This document shows positions 22,898-34,934 of a stretch of DNA of 64,000 bases, one piece after another. This DNA is from Erigeron canadensis (Eukaryota > Streptophyta > Magnoliopsida > Asterales > Asteraceae): the NCBI RefSeq assembly GCF_010389155.1, contig NC_057765.1, positions 9,486,001 through 9,550,000 of the forward strand. Reading direction: 5' to 3'. How positions within the stretch are numbered: position 1 is the stretch's first letter; the number at the start of each line of letters is the position of its first letter. Both the position numbers and the translations under genes were made by a program. The notes beneath the pieces were generated by a model. It saw nothing but the letters and a program-made list of their open reading frames with translations, had not been told where the DNA came from and did not search any database.

Positions 22898-24512
22898 CTA
22901 GATTTTAGACCCGTGTCCAACACTGGACACGGGGTTAACGACATCATCAATATTAGATCTTCATACATTTAAGTCATAAAGGCTTATAATTTTGAAAATA
23001 TACGGCTAAGTGTTATATTTGTCAAGTTGTAGTACAATAATCATAGGTTCGTCACTGACATTATTAGTCGAGACATATTCATGGAATTGTTGTCGTAGTC
23101 ATTTCACAAGTCACATGTTATAATAATTTGGATTATTAAAACAATCCTAATTGTTATCTAATAATAATGTTATCTAGACAGCTGTACTTATAATGTGATA
23201 TTATTATAAAAGATAATTAAGAATTAAAATATAACATACTTTTGATCATGTACTTGACATTCAAGTACATGTATTTGATCATGATGCGGACCCGCATAGG
23301 TTTATTTTCTATCACCCGTCCTATGATAATTAGATAACAATTAGGATTGTTTTTATATTCTTTGATAACAATTAGGACTCTTAATTTGAGTAACAATTGT
23401 AACTTTAAACATTTTTATGCAAAACTAATATATAAAAAAAGAGAAAATTATGTATTCTTTTTTATTGAGAGATATTGATTTGGATTAAGTATTCATGGAA
23501 TTGTTGCCATGGTCATCCTACAAGTCACATGTTATAATAATTTGGATTATAAAAATATGCTAATTGTTATCTAATCATAATGTTATCTAACCAGTTGTAC
23601 TCATAATGTGATATTATTTTAAATAAATAATTAAGAATTAAAATATAAACATACTTGTGATCCTGTACTTGACATTCAAGTATATGTATTTGATCATAAT
23701 GCAGACCTCGCATAGGTTTATTTTCTATAACCCGTCCTATAATAATTAGATAATAACAATTAGGATTGTTTTTATATTATTTGATAACAATTAAGACTCT
23801 TGATTTGAGTGACAACTGTAACTTTAAACATTTTTATGCAAAACTAATATATAAAAAAGGAGATAATTATGTATTCTTTTTTATTGAGAGATGGAATGAA
23901 TCTTAAATGAAGTTCATATTGATTTGGAGTAAGTATTTAAGTAACCCTTGGTTGTAAATCGTGTTTTGTTCAGTGACTGTCTCATGTTCTGTGATTCCTA
24001 TTGTGTTTAGGATAATGATGTTGTATACAGTCATCTGTTATTATGTTTGAGATATGTATTTAGAGTTCAAATTGTGTTTATATTAAATATTAAACTAAAT
24101 ATTATTATTTATAATTTATAAAATCTTAATTTAATATTTGATAATAAGTCATTAGGTTTTGAAATAAATTTTTGTAGACAATATTTCATATGTTGAAATT
24201 TTTTTAATTAATTAAATTATTGTAAATTTTAAAAAATTCTCTCAAATTGATGGCTAAAAATAAATATAAAGTAAGTATTCCGGGTTAAAAAGTGTAAATT
24301 ATTGATGGAAAACAAAAAAGTGTAAATTAATGAGAGTTTTTCTATAAATTAATATAAATACTAACATAGTAATATATTTGGATAATAATTCTTATAATTT
24401 TTAGTTTGTAGTTAATCTAAATAATGACATAAGCGAGAATCAATTTGATGAAATTGAGCGATTTGATTGGTTAATAAGTTATTAGTTCAACTGTCTTATA
24501 GTATATATAAGA
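22898..24512 (-). mobile_element. 1.6-kb non-autonomous Helitron nested in the MULE
   Basis: Both ends fit the Helitron rules. The minus-strand 5' end is TCTTATATATACTATAAG preceded by A. The 3' end has a perfect 10-bp-stem hairpin (CCCGTGTCCA loop ACAC TGGACACGGG, 22910-22933), 8 nt of spacer, then CTAG and host T. It is inserted between A (22897) and T (24513) with no duplication. There is no RepHel coding. The interior is largely a tandem duplication. Confidence 0.88.
23060..23895. repeat. Tandem duplication of about 415 bp inside the Helitron
   Basis: Two copies (about 23060-23472 and 23490-23895) share long blocks such as ATTCATGGAATTGTTG, CAAGTCACATGTTATAATAA and ACATTTTTATGCAAAACTAA. 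Copy 1 has a perfect 25-bp inverted repeat at 23247-23271 (CATGTACTTGA, CAT, TCAAGTACATG); in copy 2 it is partly decayed. Confidence 0.85.
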
Positions 24513-25034
24513 TGTTTTCATTTTTAATAATAGAGGAGAGTTTTTACTGCAAGGGAGGAAGGGGGATTACGCAACTTACTTCATAATAGTATAATTGTAC
24601 TAGCAATATAAACGAAAGCATGGTTGCCGAAATTTTTACCGGAAATTTTGCCTGGAAAGTTGATGAAGATGATGAAGATAATTTCCGGGTTTATAAAAAG
24701 TAAATATAGAGTTTAACATGTTATTGTAGGTCATCAGGTCAACATTTAGTCAAGCAAGTAAAAAATAGAAAAGTATGTTGGTGATATATACTAATAATCC
24801 AGTTCAATGGACAATTATGTAAGTGAGGGAAATTACATTAGTTATCCAGTTCAATGAGCAACCATGTAAATAGAGACTAACCTGTTATAGAAGGTCATCA
24901 GGTTAACAGTTGGCCAACCATGTAAAAAATTGAAAAGTATATGGATGATACGCATTAATAATCCAGTTCAACGGGCAACCATGTAAATGAGGAAAAGTAC
25001 ATCGTTCATCCACTCACTTAAGCCTATAATTTTA

Positions 25035-25580
25035 TGGGAAAATGATCCCGGCATCCAAACAGCATTTTAAGAAGAACAAATTTTAATGACAATTTACACT
25101 TCACCCCTTTTTGTTTATAAGTAATACAAAACCCCCCTTGATTGGTAACTGCAGCTAGCATCTCTGCAGATGATTAGCCCTAATTTCATTTCATCTATGA
25201 TCATAAAAATTTGTATGTTGCGTTGAGTTATCAGATATATAATTGATACAATACTTACAAAAATTTCAGTAGATCAAACAAATATATCATATACGCACAC
25301 ATCTGTATCTGTATGACTATGTATAATAGTTGTCAAACATATAAGATGATACACTTTATTCCAATAAAATTTACAATACCTCACAAAGCCTTTTAAACTT
25401 GGAGGATGAACAATAAGAGAACAAATAAAATGAAACCCTAACCTTCGCTACAAAAACATCCTAAACATTTACATTGACAAACAAACATAATTCCCATATG
25501 CAAAAACAAATGGGCTTTTTTTGTTTTTCTAAATACACTAGACAATAACATTGTACACTTATGAATTTGTTTTACTATCA
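25035..25580. other. 3' flank and presumed 3' UTR of the PP2C gene
   Basis: AT-rich non-coding DNA between the MULE and the PP2C stop codon. The minus-strand 3' UTR most likely lies within the first few hundred bases left of 25581. No strong polyadenylation signal could be chosen. Confidence 0.4.
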
Positions 25581-28500
25581 TCATGTTTTTGTCTTAAACT
25601 TCCTTTGTGCTTTCAAGTCTATAACAATCACTGTAATGTTATCTTTACTTCCTTTTTGCAAAGCGCGGTTTGATAGGCTTTCTGCAGCCGCTTGTGCTGC
25701 ATGATCAATTCCTTCGCCTCTTTCTTGAGGAAGGTTGGTCCCGCCATTCTTTTTATGCCAAACAAGTATTCTTTTTCTGGCAATTTCACATACTTCCTCA
25801 TTGCTCATCACATCCCATAAACCGTCACTTGCAAGAATTAAACATTCATCTTCTTTGGCTCGTGGAATGAATGTCACTTCTGGATCAGGGATGATCCAAG
25901 GTTTGAGATACCTATCACCTGCATCCCACATAAATTCCCATTTTATAACAATCAGATGATTCTTTTCCTGAAAGTATTCATGATAGTAGTATTCCTTGCT
26001 ATAGGAGTGAGTGAGCCGATATGAGTTAGCCTCTATCTCAGAGAGGTCGAACAAAAAATATCTAAATAGGTAATAGGTGGTCAAATGGGTAAAAGTCGCC
26101 CAAAATGTAATAATAGTGTATATAACCTCCAATATTGTTTCTATTTATGACCCGTAGTAAGGATGAGCCTGTTTGGACGCACTAAACTACCTGTCCAATG
26201 CACACATATTGGAAACTCCACATTAATGCCTATTATCCATGGATTGTCTGAGGTTTGTTATTGTTGAAGTGTGTTTTATACATCTGGTTAAAAGTAAAAA
26301 ACACGGCTATAACGTATAAACTAATACCCAAAAGTTAGTTTTACCCATAAGACAAATAAATGATGAACACGTACCAATGGATCTTGACATTGCTAGAACA
26401 CCAAAGACACGATGGCCATTCCATTGTATGACCTTGCCTCCAGCCGCTTCAATTCTTGCATATTCATCTTCCCTATTTGGCTATTCCAGTGTATAAAAAT
26501 AAGGAGATCAATATAAATATACAAGAATGCTAAATATAGCATCAAGAAATGTAAAAGAATTGCAAGTGGTTCTCTTGATGACTATCACAATGGCTATTCC
26601 ATTTATACACGTACATATATGAAACTTCAATTAAATGAAACCTGAAGGGTTCTTCTAGGACATGTAATGTTTTATAAAACAATACAGCTAAACATCATAC
26701 ATAGTACAAAGGTATACTTCAAAGGGTGTTTTGATGGGGGTTCTAAAAGCAGATAAAATATTCAACAATTAAAAGCAGATATTAAGATATTAAGATAGTT
26801 GTAATAAAATGGATGATAAAAGATGGTGTTTGGATGTTCTTTTTGATGTTTAAAGATGTAATAGCAACATAATCAGATGTTGAGCACTTAGCAATTAAGA
26901 TAGTTGTAATAAAATGATATATGAGATTAAAACATAACATTTTCAGTATTGTTGCCGCTGTCATAAAATTAATTATCCAAAAATGACTACTTTACGAGAT
27001 GATAAAAAGCATAATGCAATGTGTCCTAAATTAATAACATTTGTGCCTTCACACATAATCAGTCCTAATATGTAAATCCAAAGTTCAAGACTTGATACAT
27101 AAGGGAGATTTTTATCTTACTTTATGATCCACAGAGAGTGCCATAGCTTCTTTCCCTCGACATAAAACAGCCCTTGAATCACCACAATTTGAAACTATGA
27201 TATGGGAAGAACAAATTACAGCAACAACAGCTGTGGAGCCCACCGTTTCCGGAGCAACTGGTTCACCGTTTGTTTGTTTTCCTCCAATTTCATTATCAAC
27301 CTTAAGAAAACAATTAAAAAATGCTTTCTTCCACATTTCTCTGCAACTATTATCATTGTTAATACCACTTTCGTCTCCAGCCCAGCTCGCCATAAGAGGC
27401 TCTAATTCCTCTTGTAAAGCGGTATGAAGACGCGTACTACAGTAATTTGCCACCTGATTATAATAAGGTTGAAAGTTGGATATACACATGAAATGAAAAC
27501 TAATTAGACCATGTTCATAAGAGAAACTTGTTAAAGGTCAAATGTCATAAACCTGTTTCCTATATCATATATTTACTTTATTAGCTTGTTCTGGATGGAC
27601 ATAGATGCTTACTATCTGACCTTTTTAGGCCTGCAGATGACTTTTTATTGAATGATTACTATTATGATGAATAAAGTACATTTCGAGCATAGCATATCTT
27701 TACTTGTAATATACTTTAAAAGGTTTAACGTTGTTACAAAAATTCTTCAAATAACATGAATACTGATATTAAGTTCAACTTTTAGACAGTGACCATAAAA
27801 GTCAAACGTAAATAAAGCATTAAAGTGACAGTGAATCTAAGAGTAGGCTAATTTCACAAGAAAATCTTGAAACCACCAACTGTCATTGACCCATCTCAGG
27901 TTGGACGGAGTGGGCAGGGCACCGGACCGGTACCGGTTGGCACACCGCGCCGACCCCCGGTACCGGTTGGGTGGGGTGGGGAGGAAGTTAGGCACAGTGG
28001 TGCCGGTCTACGTGCCGCTCTAGACGATCGTTACAATAAAAAAAAAAAAGGGTATGGCCCACTTCCAACGTCCCTCTCTCTCTCTTTTCTTCTTCTTTCA
28101 TTTTTTTCTTTTTCTTCTTTCTTCTTTCTGTGCGCACGCCTTCTCCCATTTCTTCTTAATTTTTTTTTTTTCAATCTAAATCATCAATCTAAACCATCAA
28201 AAATGAATAGGGGGAAGAAACAAAAAGAATCTAATTTCTCAAATCTACCGAAAAAACGCAGAAACCCACCACCGCCAAACAATCGCGATGTTATGCCACC
28301 TCCTCCTTCGCAAAGAAACACGACCGAAAATGTGTATACGCCACAACCCGTTGATGATTTCTTGAGTGGAATGGATCCATTGTTTTTCGAATCCGTCCCA
28401 TCAAGTGTACAACAAATTAATACCGGGTTTATGAATTTCGCAAATGAAACTCAAGCCGGGTTTTCGGGTTTCGCGGGTGGTTCATCATCACGCTTCGCGA

Positions 28501-31256
28501 GTCAAAATCAACAGGTTCAAGAAGAAGAAGAAGAAAAAGGAGAAGAAGAAGAAGAAGAGGTCGAGGAGGAAGAAGAGGAAGCAATACCCGAGACCCAAGT
28601 CTCGGTTAAAGGTAAAAGAGAGTGTCGAAATTGGGGGAAGGAAAAAGAGGCGTGTTTGGCAAAAGCTTGGTTAAACGTTTCCGGGGATCCATACGTCGGA
28701 AACGCCCAAACAGCGGGTTCGTTTTGGAAGAAGGTGAAGTTTCAGATGGACTCACTTGAAACGTGATTCGGGACGTACCCCGGAAATGTGTCGGTCGAAA
28801 TGGAAGGATTTGAAGCATAAGGTGTCGGGTTTTTGTGGTATCTACAATGTTAAGAAAAATAAGATGTTGAGTGGCCAAAGTGACGAGGATGTGTTTAAGG
28901 CGGCCGTGGCATTGTATATGCGGAAATACAATAACAAGTCCGGGTTTTCACATGTAGAGGCGTGGCAAGTTTTGAGGAAAGGGCCGAAATAGTCGAAGGT
29001 TCTTACTTTGGAGGGGATTTGTGAGGAGTCGGGTAGCAAAAGGGCAAGAACGGAAGGGTCTGTCCATGTACGTTCATCGGGGGAGGCATCGGTCCATATT
29101 GACTTGAATGAGGACCAGTTGGAGCAAGAAGAGGAGGGAGGGAATGACATGGATGATGCACCAGTACATCCTGCTAGACCCGTGCCACCCCGCCGTAATG
29201 CTAAGGGTAAGCAGGCTGCTGCTTCCGCCTCTACTACATCTGAGGAGTTCTTGAAGATGGTCGCGGAGTTGAAATGCGACAATGAGGATAAAAAACGAGC
29301 TCGGGAGGAGAAGATTTAGATGCAGAAGGCGATGATGGATAGCTATATGGCGGCGGAGGAGGCTAGGAAGAAACGGGAGGAGGAGATGACACGGATGGTC
29401 CAGAGTCAGCAGCGACAGAATGATATGGATTTCGTGATCAGGCCACACGATCACCTCAGCGGGCCGATGTTGGAGATGGTTTTGGCGCAGAAACGCGCCC
29501 TTTGTGAGCAGTACGGATGGCCGACGCCTTAGTTGTATGTTTATGTTGATTAAGTTGTATGTTTTACTTGTTTTTGTATGTTTGAATAAGATTATGTGTT
29601 TTATTTGTGTTTTTAAGTTGTATTAGTTTTAAATCATTAAATAAAATGTTTTAGTTTTAAAAATAAATAGAAATTAAATTAAATAGAAAAGGGTGGGGAG
29701 GGGAGGGGTGGGGTGGCGAGGTGCTCCTAGCAATCGGGGAGGGGAGGGGAGGAGAAGAAAAATCGGGAGGGGAGGGGAGGAGTGGGCAAGCCCTCCCCCC
29801 ACCCTCACATATCATTTCGTAGTTAGTTTGTCTTGATTGTATAAAACTACATACTACCAAAAAGAGTTTGACTTCTGAGATTCTAGAAATGACTTTTAAT
29901 TTGAACAGTTGATGATATAAATTCAATATTACCATATTCCTCGTTAAGACGTCAAAGAGTTGAAATTTGTTACCAAACTTTCACGAAGAAAACATGAAAA
30001 CTGCTATCAGAAGTTGAAAACTGAAAAGCAATCAGTTTGACATTAAAAGTCAAAAATACAAATGTGCATTAAATCCAAATAATGACTTTCAAGCCTTGAA
30101 GGTCCGCCACATAACCTCTTTATTAATATATTGATAGTGGTATAATTACTTCAAAAAATAAGATATTTCACCGAAGTTTTTTCAAAAATAGGAAGACATT
30201 TTACCATTTAGAAGTTGAAGAGTAAGCTGTTTGACTTTAAGATTCAAACATAAAAGTAAAGAATAATGCGAAACCGGACATAAGGACAGCCTAAACCCAC
30301 GAGAATACTTGAAAAATGTGGAATGCCATAAACTCATCTCAAATATTACTTCACACTGGTTTGTTTCGGATACATAAACAAAGGTTAGACTTTTGAGACC
30401 CCACAAATGACTTCTTATTTGAAAGGTAATTCTGTTACAAATCCAAGAATACAGCATTACCAATTGTAGTATACTCGAAAAAGATTGACATTTGTATCCG
30501 AATTTTGAAAGGAAAAAAAAAAGGAATGAAGACCTGAATTACTAGAGTTTGACCATGAAAGTCAAACTGTAGCATTCACTTTCCAAGCATTCAACATCTT
30601 AGAAAATAGAAACAGAAAGATACCTGAGAACCACCATGGCCATCATAGACACCAAAGAAATGGGTGGTCAGATGGCTCAGACTTTTGGTCAACTGATCAG
30701 GACCACGATCACCGGTCAACATTTGAATAGGAATTTTCAAAAATCTAGGCACGGTTGCAACTGCATCTTCCATTTCAGGTCTCCTGCCAATGATAGAAGT
30801 AAATCCCCATAACGGAACACAATCCACTTCAAAAACACTTCGGGCTACTATGCCACTCCCACTCGTAACTTGTTCAGAAATGACGATTTTATCCTCAACT
30901 GCATAAACACTCTTTTCACCATCTTGTGATCCCAATGTACTTATTTCAGAAGTCACATTCTCCAACACTATCAAATCTTCAGCACACAAACTACTTGAAT
31001 CACTAACTACCGAAAGTGTACACGAGCTATCCAACACTCTGTCACCTTCCAACGACAATAATTCGTCTTCACTTTCTTGAAATCCATCATCTTGAGAATG
31101 ATTACAATCTTCATTTATATTACTACTTTTTTCTGCCATAACTTGTTGTATCCCACTAAATATAACAAAACTTGCTGTTTCCTCCAAACTCACGGTTTTA
31201 GAAATCGAGTTACCTAAACTTAATGGCACTATCACCGCCGGAAGAATCTCCTCCAT
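25581..31256 (-). CDS. Clade A protein phosphatase 2C, HAB1/HAB2-like
   Basis: Mg/Mn-dependent Ser/Thr phosphatase of the ABA core pathway. Family members inhibit SnRK2 kinases and are themselves inhibited by PYR/PYL receptors, acting in nucleus and cytosol. Exons: 31256-30624, 27453-27121, 26480-26375 and 25918-25581, all GT-AG with agreeing phases; 1,410 nt including the TAA stop, 469 aa. The N-terminus [17 protein letters not shown] matches the HAB start; an ATG three codons upstream (31265) is possible. A variable acidic region follows, then [83 protein letters not shown] and [13 protein letters not shown]. Metal-binding Asp residues and the Trp that in HAB1 contacts the receptor/ABA lock (VIQW) are present, so activity and ABA regulation are expected. 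Intron 1 (3.2 kb) holds a Harbinger-type element and an ancient repeat. Confidence 0.95.
27890..29815 (+). mobile_element. PIF/Harbinger-like element carrying only the Myb/SANT ORF
   Basis: A GC-rich island in AT-rich intron 1 of the PP2C gene, plus strand (antisense to the host gene). The left flank has repeated ACCGGTACCGGTTGG-type sequence (27920-27970) and the right flank is GGGGAGGGGTGG-rich (29690-29805). Clear TIRs and a TTA/TAA target duplication could not be set, so the boundaries are approximate. It contains the Myb/SANT-like ORF1 pseudogene; no DDE transposase is present. Confidence 0.65.
28203..29532 (+). pseudogene. Harbinger ORF1 (Myb/SANT-like DNA-binding protein), decayed
   Basis: Starts [11 protein letters not shown] at 28203, then a proline-rich segment, a Glu-rich run (28520-28580) and a trihelix/Myb-SANT-like domain ([58 protein letters not shown]). 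A coiled, Glu/Arg-rich C-terminus ends [16 protein letters not shown]. Lesions: a frameshift near 28756, a stop at 28990 (KGPK then TAG where Trp is expected) and a stop at about 29317. In known PIF/Harbinger systems this protein works with the DDE transposase. Plant annotations often label relatives as GST T3-like or NAM-associated. Confidence 0.75.
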
Positions 31257-32573
31257 CAATATCACTATCTTGATTGACTATAGATTTACTGACCACCCTC
31301 TCAAAAGTCATACAAACTGTCATTGTTTGACTAATTCATCATCCCCTTATGCAAGTCCATCCCTATGAATCAAACTTAACCTCAATCTAATATCTTACAA
31401 AAACATACGAAAACACAACTAAAATTGAAAATGGTAGTTACAAAGAGAAACCAACTACACTACTTATCCAAAATGGTCCTTAAAAACTTGTCACAAAGTT
31501 TCAAGAAAAGCCCACAAAAACGTTTCAACAATATTTGAAAATGAAAAAGGTTTAAACTTTTAAGAATCACAAGAAAAACCCAAAAAAGATATAGCCTTTG
31601 TTGTACTTAAAACTTTTCTAGTTCCCTGAATCTAAGGCAATCTATATCAACCTCTTTTTTGTTTTTTTTTTTCTTTTCAACTTTCTACAATAATAATTAA
31701 AAGGATAACTTAGGTGCTACTAAGGCCGATATTATAAAACAACTTTACTATTTTAAACACACATATTATCTTTTATTTACTGGTAATAGCACCCATCATT
31801 TTCCCAAATATAAACATTTGACAATAATAATTATTACTGTACATAAAAATAAAATAATAATCAAGTGTGACATATGTGTTAGTAAAATCTTCTAAATTCT
31901 AATAATAATGACAATCAAACATGTTAGAGTGGTTTCAAAGTGTATTTCACACTTACCTAAAAATGTTTAGTGATATAGTTGAAGAAACCTCTTTTTCTTC
32001 TTCACAAGCTCCATACTCCCCTTATCATTCTTCATAATCACTACACCTTTTTTTTCAAGAAACCAAAAAGATTCAATCTTTAGAGGTTAATGTGATGACC
32101 CATTTTTGGGAAAAGCAAGAAACACAGTTTGGAAAAATGGGTAATAATCAAAAAATATTTCTTAAGAATAATTTATATGTATATATATTAATTAATGGAG
32201 AGCAAGAAATTGAGAAGACAAAAGAGACAGGGGCAGGAAGCAGGTGTCAAAAAAATAAGAAAGAAAAAATTGAATGAAACTATGAAAGAAGCATAATAAT
32301 AATAATAATTAATACCATATATTTTCCTTATGAAACAATGTATATATAACAATAAAGGAACTCCACATATAACATTTGTCATCTGCTTTATTTAATGTGT
32401 TTCTTTTGTATTCACCAATAGAAGCCCTCCATGTTCCCCACCAAGCATCATCCATTTAGTCAAATTTATATCTTTTTGGCTTTTTATTCTTATTTGGGCA
32501 ACAATGATGAGATTTAGACTACCATAAGTAGGTGTTACATTAAAAATTATCGTATTATATAATTTTTAATAAA
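31257..32573. promoter_or_regulatory. 5' UTR/promoter side of the PP2C gene
   Basis: Non-coding 5' flank of the minus-strand PP2C gene. CT-rich blocks at 31640-31680 and 31990-32070 may belong to leader exons; a leader intron cannot be excluded. By eye I find no ACGTG core in the first 1.7 kb. Confidence 0.4.
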
Positions 32574-32764
32574 GGAAAATGATATATCATATATGGGTAA
32601 TGATCAATCGGTTAGCCTAAAAATCTTCTTAATTAATAGGATCGTGACATGTGGAAAATCAGGAGGTGAGATTAGGAAAGAAAATTAATAGATTACATGT
32701 GTTAACAAGTGGATATATTAAGAGGATTTTTAGAAGGATTGATTAGGAGAATTTATCATTTTCC
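32574..32764. mobile_element. Foldback MITE, about 190 bp
   Basis: The ends are inverted copies: GGAAAATGATATATC and, further in, CCTAAAAATCTTCTTAAT on the left; ATTAAGAGGATTTTTAGAAG and GAATTTATCATTTTCC on the right. No clear target duplication, no coding. Confidence 0.6.
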
Positions 32765-32832
32765 ATCATATATATATATATGAGGGAAAATGATATATCC
32801 AAAAATCTTTGTAAAACTATAAAAGAAAAGGA

Positions 32833-33009
32833 GAAATGTTAAAGCTACAAACAAATTACAAACAAAAGTTTATAAACTAACTTGTCAAGTTGGATGGACC
32901 AATTAAAATAAAATATTTTTCTTTTTCATGTTTCTCTCTCCTTATTCTAATGATAACATATGTGTTTGTACAACTTTTGTTTGTAATTTGTTAGTAACTC
33001 TAACATTGA
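32833..33009. mobile_element. Foldback MITE, about 175 bp
   Basis: Inverted ends of about 38 bp: left AATGTTAAAGCTACAAACAA then ATTACAAACAAAAGTT, right AACTTTTGTTTGTAATTTGT then TAGTAACTCTAACATT. No coding. Confidence 0.7.
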
Positions 33010-33027
33010 TCAAAAAAAAAAAAAAAT

Positions 33028-33034
33028 GACACGT
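33028..33034 (-). promoter_or_regulatory. ABRE-like ACGTGTC motif, distal to the PP2C gene
   Basis: GACACGT on the plus strand reads ACGTGTC on the minus strand, about 1.8 kb upstream of the PP2C start codon. Clade A PP2C genes are typically ABA-induced through ABREs, but one distal motif beside two MITEs is weak evidence. Confidence 0.2.
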
Positions 33035-33122
33035 TGATTTCAATAAAAAAGGGATAATTGCAGAAAATAGAAATGAACTTTACTTGATTTCACGGAATTA
33101 GCAATATCCTTTGAAAGTCTTA

Positions 33123-33414
33123 GGGCGCGTTTGGTTCGCGGAATGTTTTTAGAAGGAATGAAATCTTTCAAAGGAATTGGAATCTGAAGGAATGAAATTT
33201 GACGGAATGTTTTTGATTTTTTGAAGATTCAAGTGAGGGACGGAATGAGATTCCTTCCCCCATCCCTAAGGAATAGAGATTCCATCAAATGAGGGAATGT
33301 TAACATTCCAACGGAATGTGATTCCTCCATCTTTAACCAACCAAACACACTAAGGAATGGAATTCAATTCCAATTCCATCAGATTTCATCAAATTCTGTG
33401 AACCGAACGCGACC
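33123..33414. mobile_element. Tourist-like (Harbinger-derived) MITE with TTA duplication
   Basis: 292 bp, flanked by TTA on both sides (33120-33122 and 33415-33417). The ends are imperfect inverted repeats: GGGCGCGTTTGGTTCGCGGA on the left and TGTGAACCGAACGCGACC on the right. The interior is foldback, rich in GGAATG/CATTCC and GGAATTG motifs. Non-coding. Confidence 0.85.
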
Positions 33415-33565
33415 TTACTTTGTAGAAAACATATTTTGTTTATTAGCTGATGAAGTAACATCTAACCTGCTAACCTGCTAACGTATCAGTTTGATTTTTA
33501 ATTCACAGAACTAGAAATGAACTTTAGATGAATTCACAAAATTAGAAATGTTATTGTTTTAATTA

Positions 33566-33622
33566 ATAATGATAATAATAATAATAAGCACTTCGATAAA
33601 TAGTAATAATAATAATAATACA
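33566..33622. repeat. (AAT)n microsatellites
   Basis: Two short AAT/ATA runs, near 33570-33587 and 33604-33622, separated by about 16 bp. Confidence 0.85.
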
Positions 33623-34918
33623 GTAAATAATTACTTTATATTTTTAAAATAAATCTAATAGATAAATTAATATTTGATACTCTACTTAGCAAAATATAGT
33701 TTTAGTCATTTAGTTTTCTAGCATTTATCTTTACTTTATTTGTTCAAATAAAATCTGGATCGTCTCACTCAGTTATCAGATTAGTGAAGCTTGTCAGTCA
33801 TTGTCATTGATATTGAGGTGTCTTCGGGTATCCATACAGTTGAGAATTACATTAAAATTTACTTAAAACTTGCTTTAACTATAAGGAAACTCTCTCCTAT
33901 ATAAGGAGAGAAAACTTTTGTTTAATCGGAATCATATCATCACAAGGTCAACCGATCAATAACAACCCTAAAACACTTCCTTGGTGTAAAGAGGCATTGC
34001 CCTACCTTCGGGGAATCGCCAATAAAACATAAACCCAAATCCCTCTTTTTATAACCTTCGAACCATATTAGGCCAACACGGTTCGGTGCACAATCATCTT
34101 TCATTTCTTAATAATTAACATATATCAAGTAATATGAAAGTTCAATGATATGCTAAATAAAATACATCACATATTAATATTCTATCTAATAGAGATGATA
34201 TATTTATATGAAGTTGATCATCTCATAAATAAATAAAAAATCTTTATAATAACATAAGAATCATGCTTAAACCAAAGAATGAATCATTATTATATAAAAA
34301 GAAAAATATACAATAAATGGTGTCAGATTAATGATTTTGAGCAATATGTGACATTGAAAATAATGACTTATTCTAGATAATTCCTCGTAAATGACATGCA
34401 ATAAAAAAATGTTATAATGAAAAACAAATATAGTTATATATAATAAAATAACTAATAAAATAGATGTTATGTTCAACAATAAAATGTAGACAAAAATGAA
34501 AGTACTTTGTAATTACTACATTGAACATTTTGCAAAATTAAAGGAAGTTAAACACAAATTAAATATAAATCTATAACGAATTATAATGACCTCAAAACCT
34601 CATTTTATAATAACATTTTATGTGGTGTTTGTAGGCTTTTTATTGGTTAAAATAAAACCTTCGATCTTTATTAACATACAACTGACCATGACTAAAGATC
34701 AGATTTTTCAAATACATACTAACTTGGGCCAAACGACTTTTTGTTGATAGTCATCGCAACACAAACTGATAACGAGTATTTGAAATCAAAAGGGTATTCT
34801 TCTGTCTAATGAAATAAGTTCCATTCCACGAATATGTTTTTAATATACGTATCAGGAACACCTACTTGTAGAAACAAACGGTGATTTGATATACCAGACA
34901 CCTTTTCAAAAAAATTTA
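33623..34918. other. Spacer with an LTR-leader-like patch
   Basis: Non-coding. 33880-34100 has a TATA-like core in a near-palindrome (CTCTCCTATATAAGGAGAG, 33891-33909), followed by CCTTCGGGGAATCGCC and CCAACACGGTTCGGTGCAC. This resembles an LTR promoter and leader fragment, but no ends were found. The rest is AT-rich. Confidence 0.4.
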
Positions 34919-34934
34919 AGATCTCTCTGTTTAT

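Larger units (their letters stand above)
22447..25024. mobile_element. Non-autonomous long-TIR MULE, interrupted by a Helitron
   Basis: Terminal inverted repeats of about 300 bp (22447-22760 against 24695-25024, about 85-90 percent identical by eye). They are flanked by a perfect 10-bp target duplication TATAATTTTA (22437-22446 and 25025-25034), which marks Mutator-like elements. Each TIR is itself a direct repeat: two copies of a module with TTTACATGGTTGACCAA and a preceding ATTGAACTGAATTATTA block. No MURA transposase is present. Without the Helitron at 22898-24512 the element would be about 960 bp. Confidence 0.88.
27610..30575. repeat. Three diverged copies of an intronic module in PP2C intron 1
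   Basis: Modules at about 27610-27815, 29855-30055 and 30375-30570 share, in order, a GACTT(T/C)T-ATT-GAA block, GTT(A/G)CAAA-like blocks and an ending with (G/T)TTGACCAT(A/G)AAAGTCAAAC or a variant. This suggests old tandem duplication, with the Harbinger-type element inserted between copies 1 and 2. Similarity is modest and judged by eye. Confidence 0.45.

Noticed and set aside
25670..25959. Plus-strand frames over the last PP2C exon
   Set aside because: Antisense shadows of the well-supported PP2C exon.
28606..29454. Minus-strand open frames across the Harbinger ORF1
   Set aside because: Antisense shadows of a GC-rich coding region; no family motifs.
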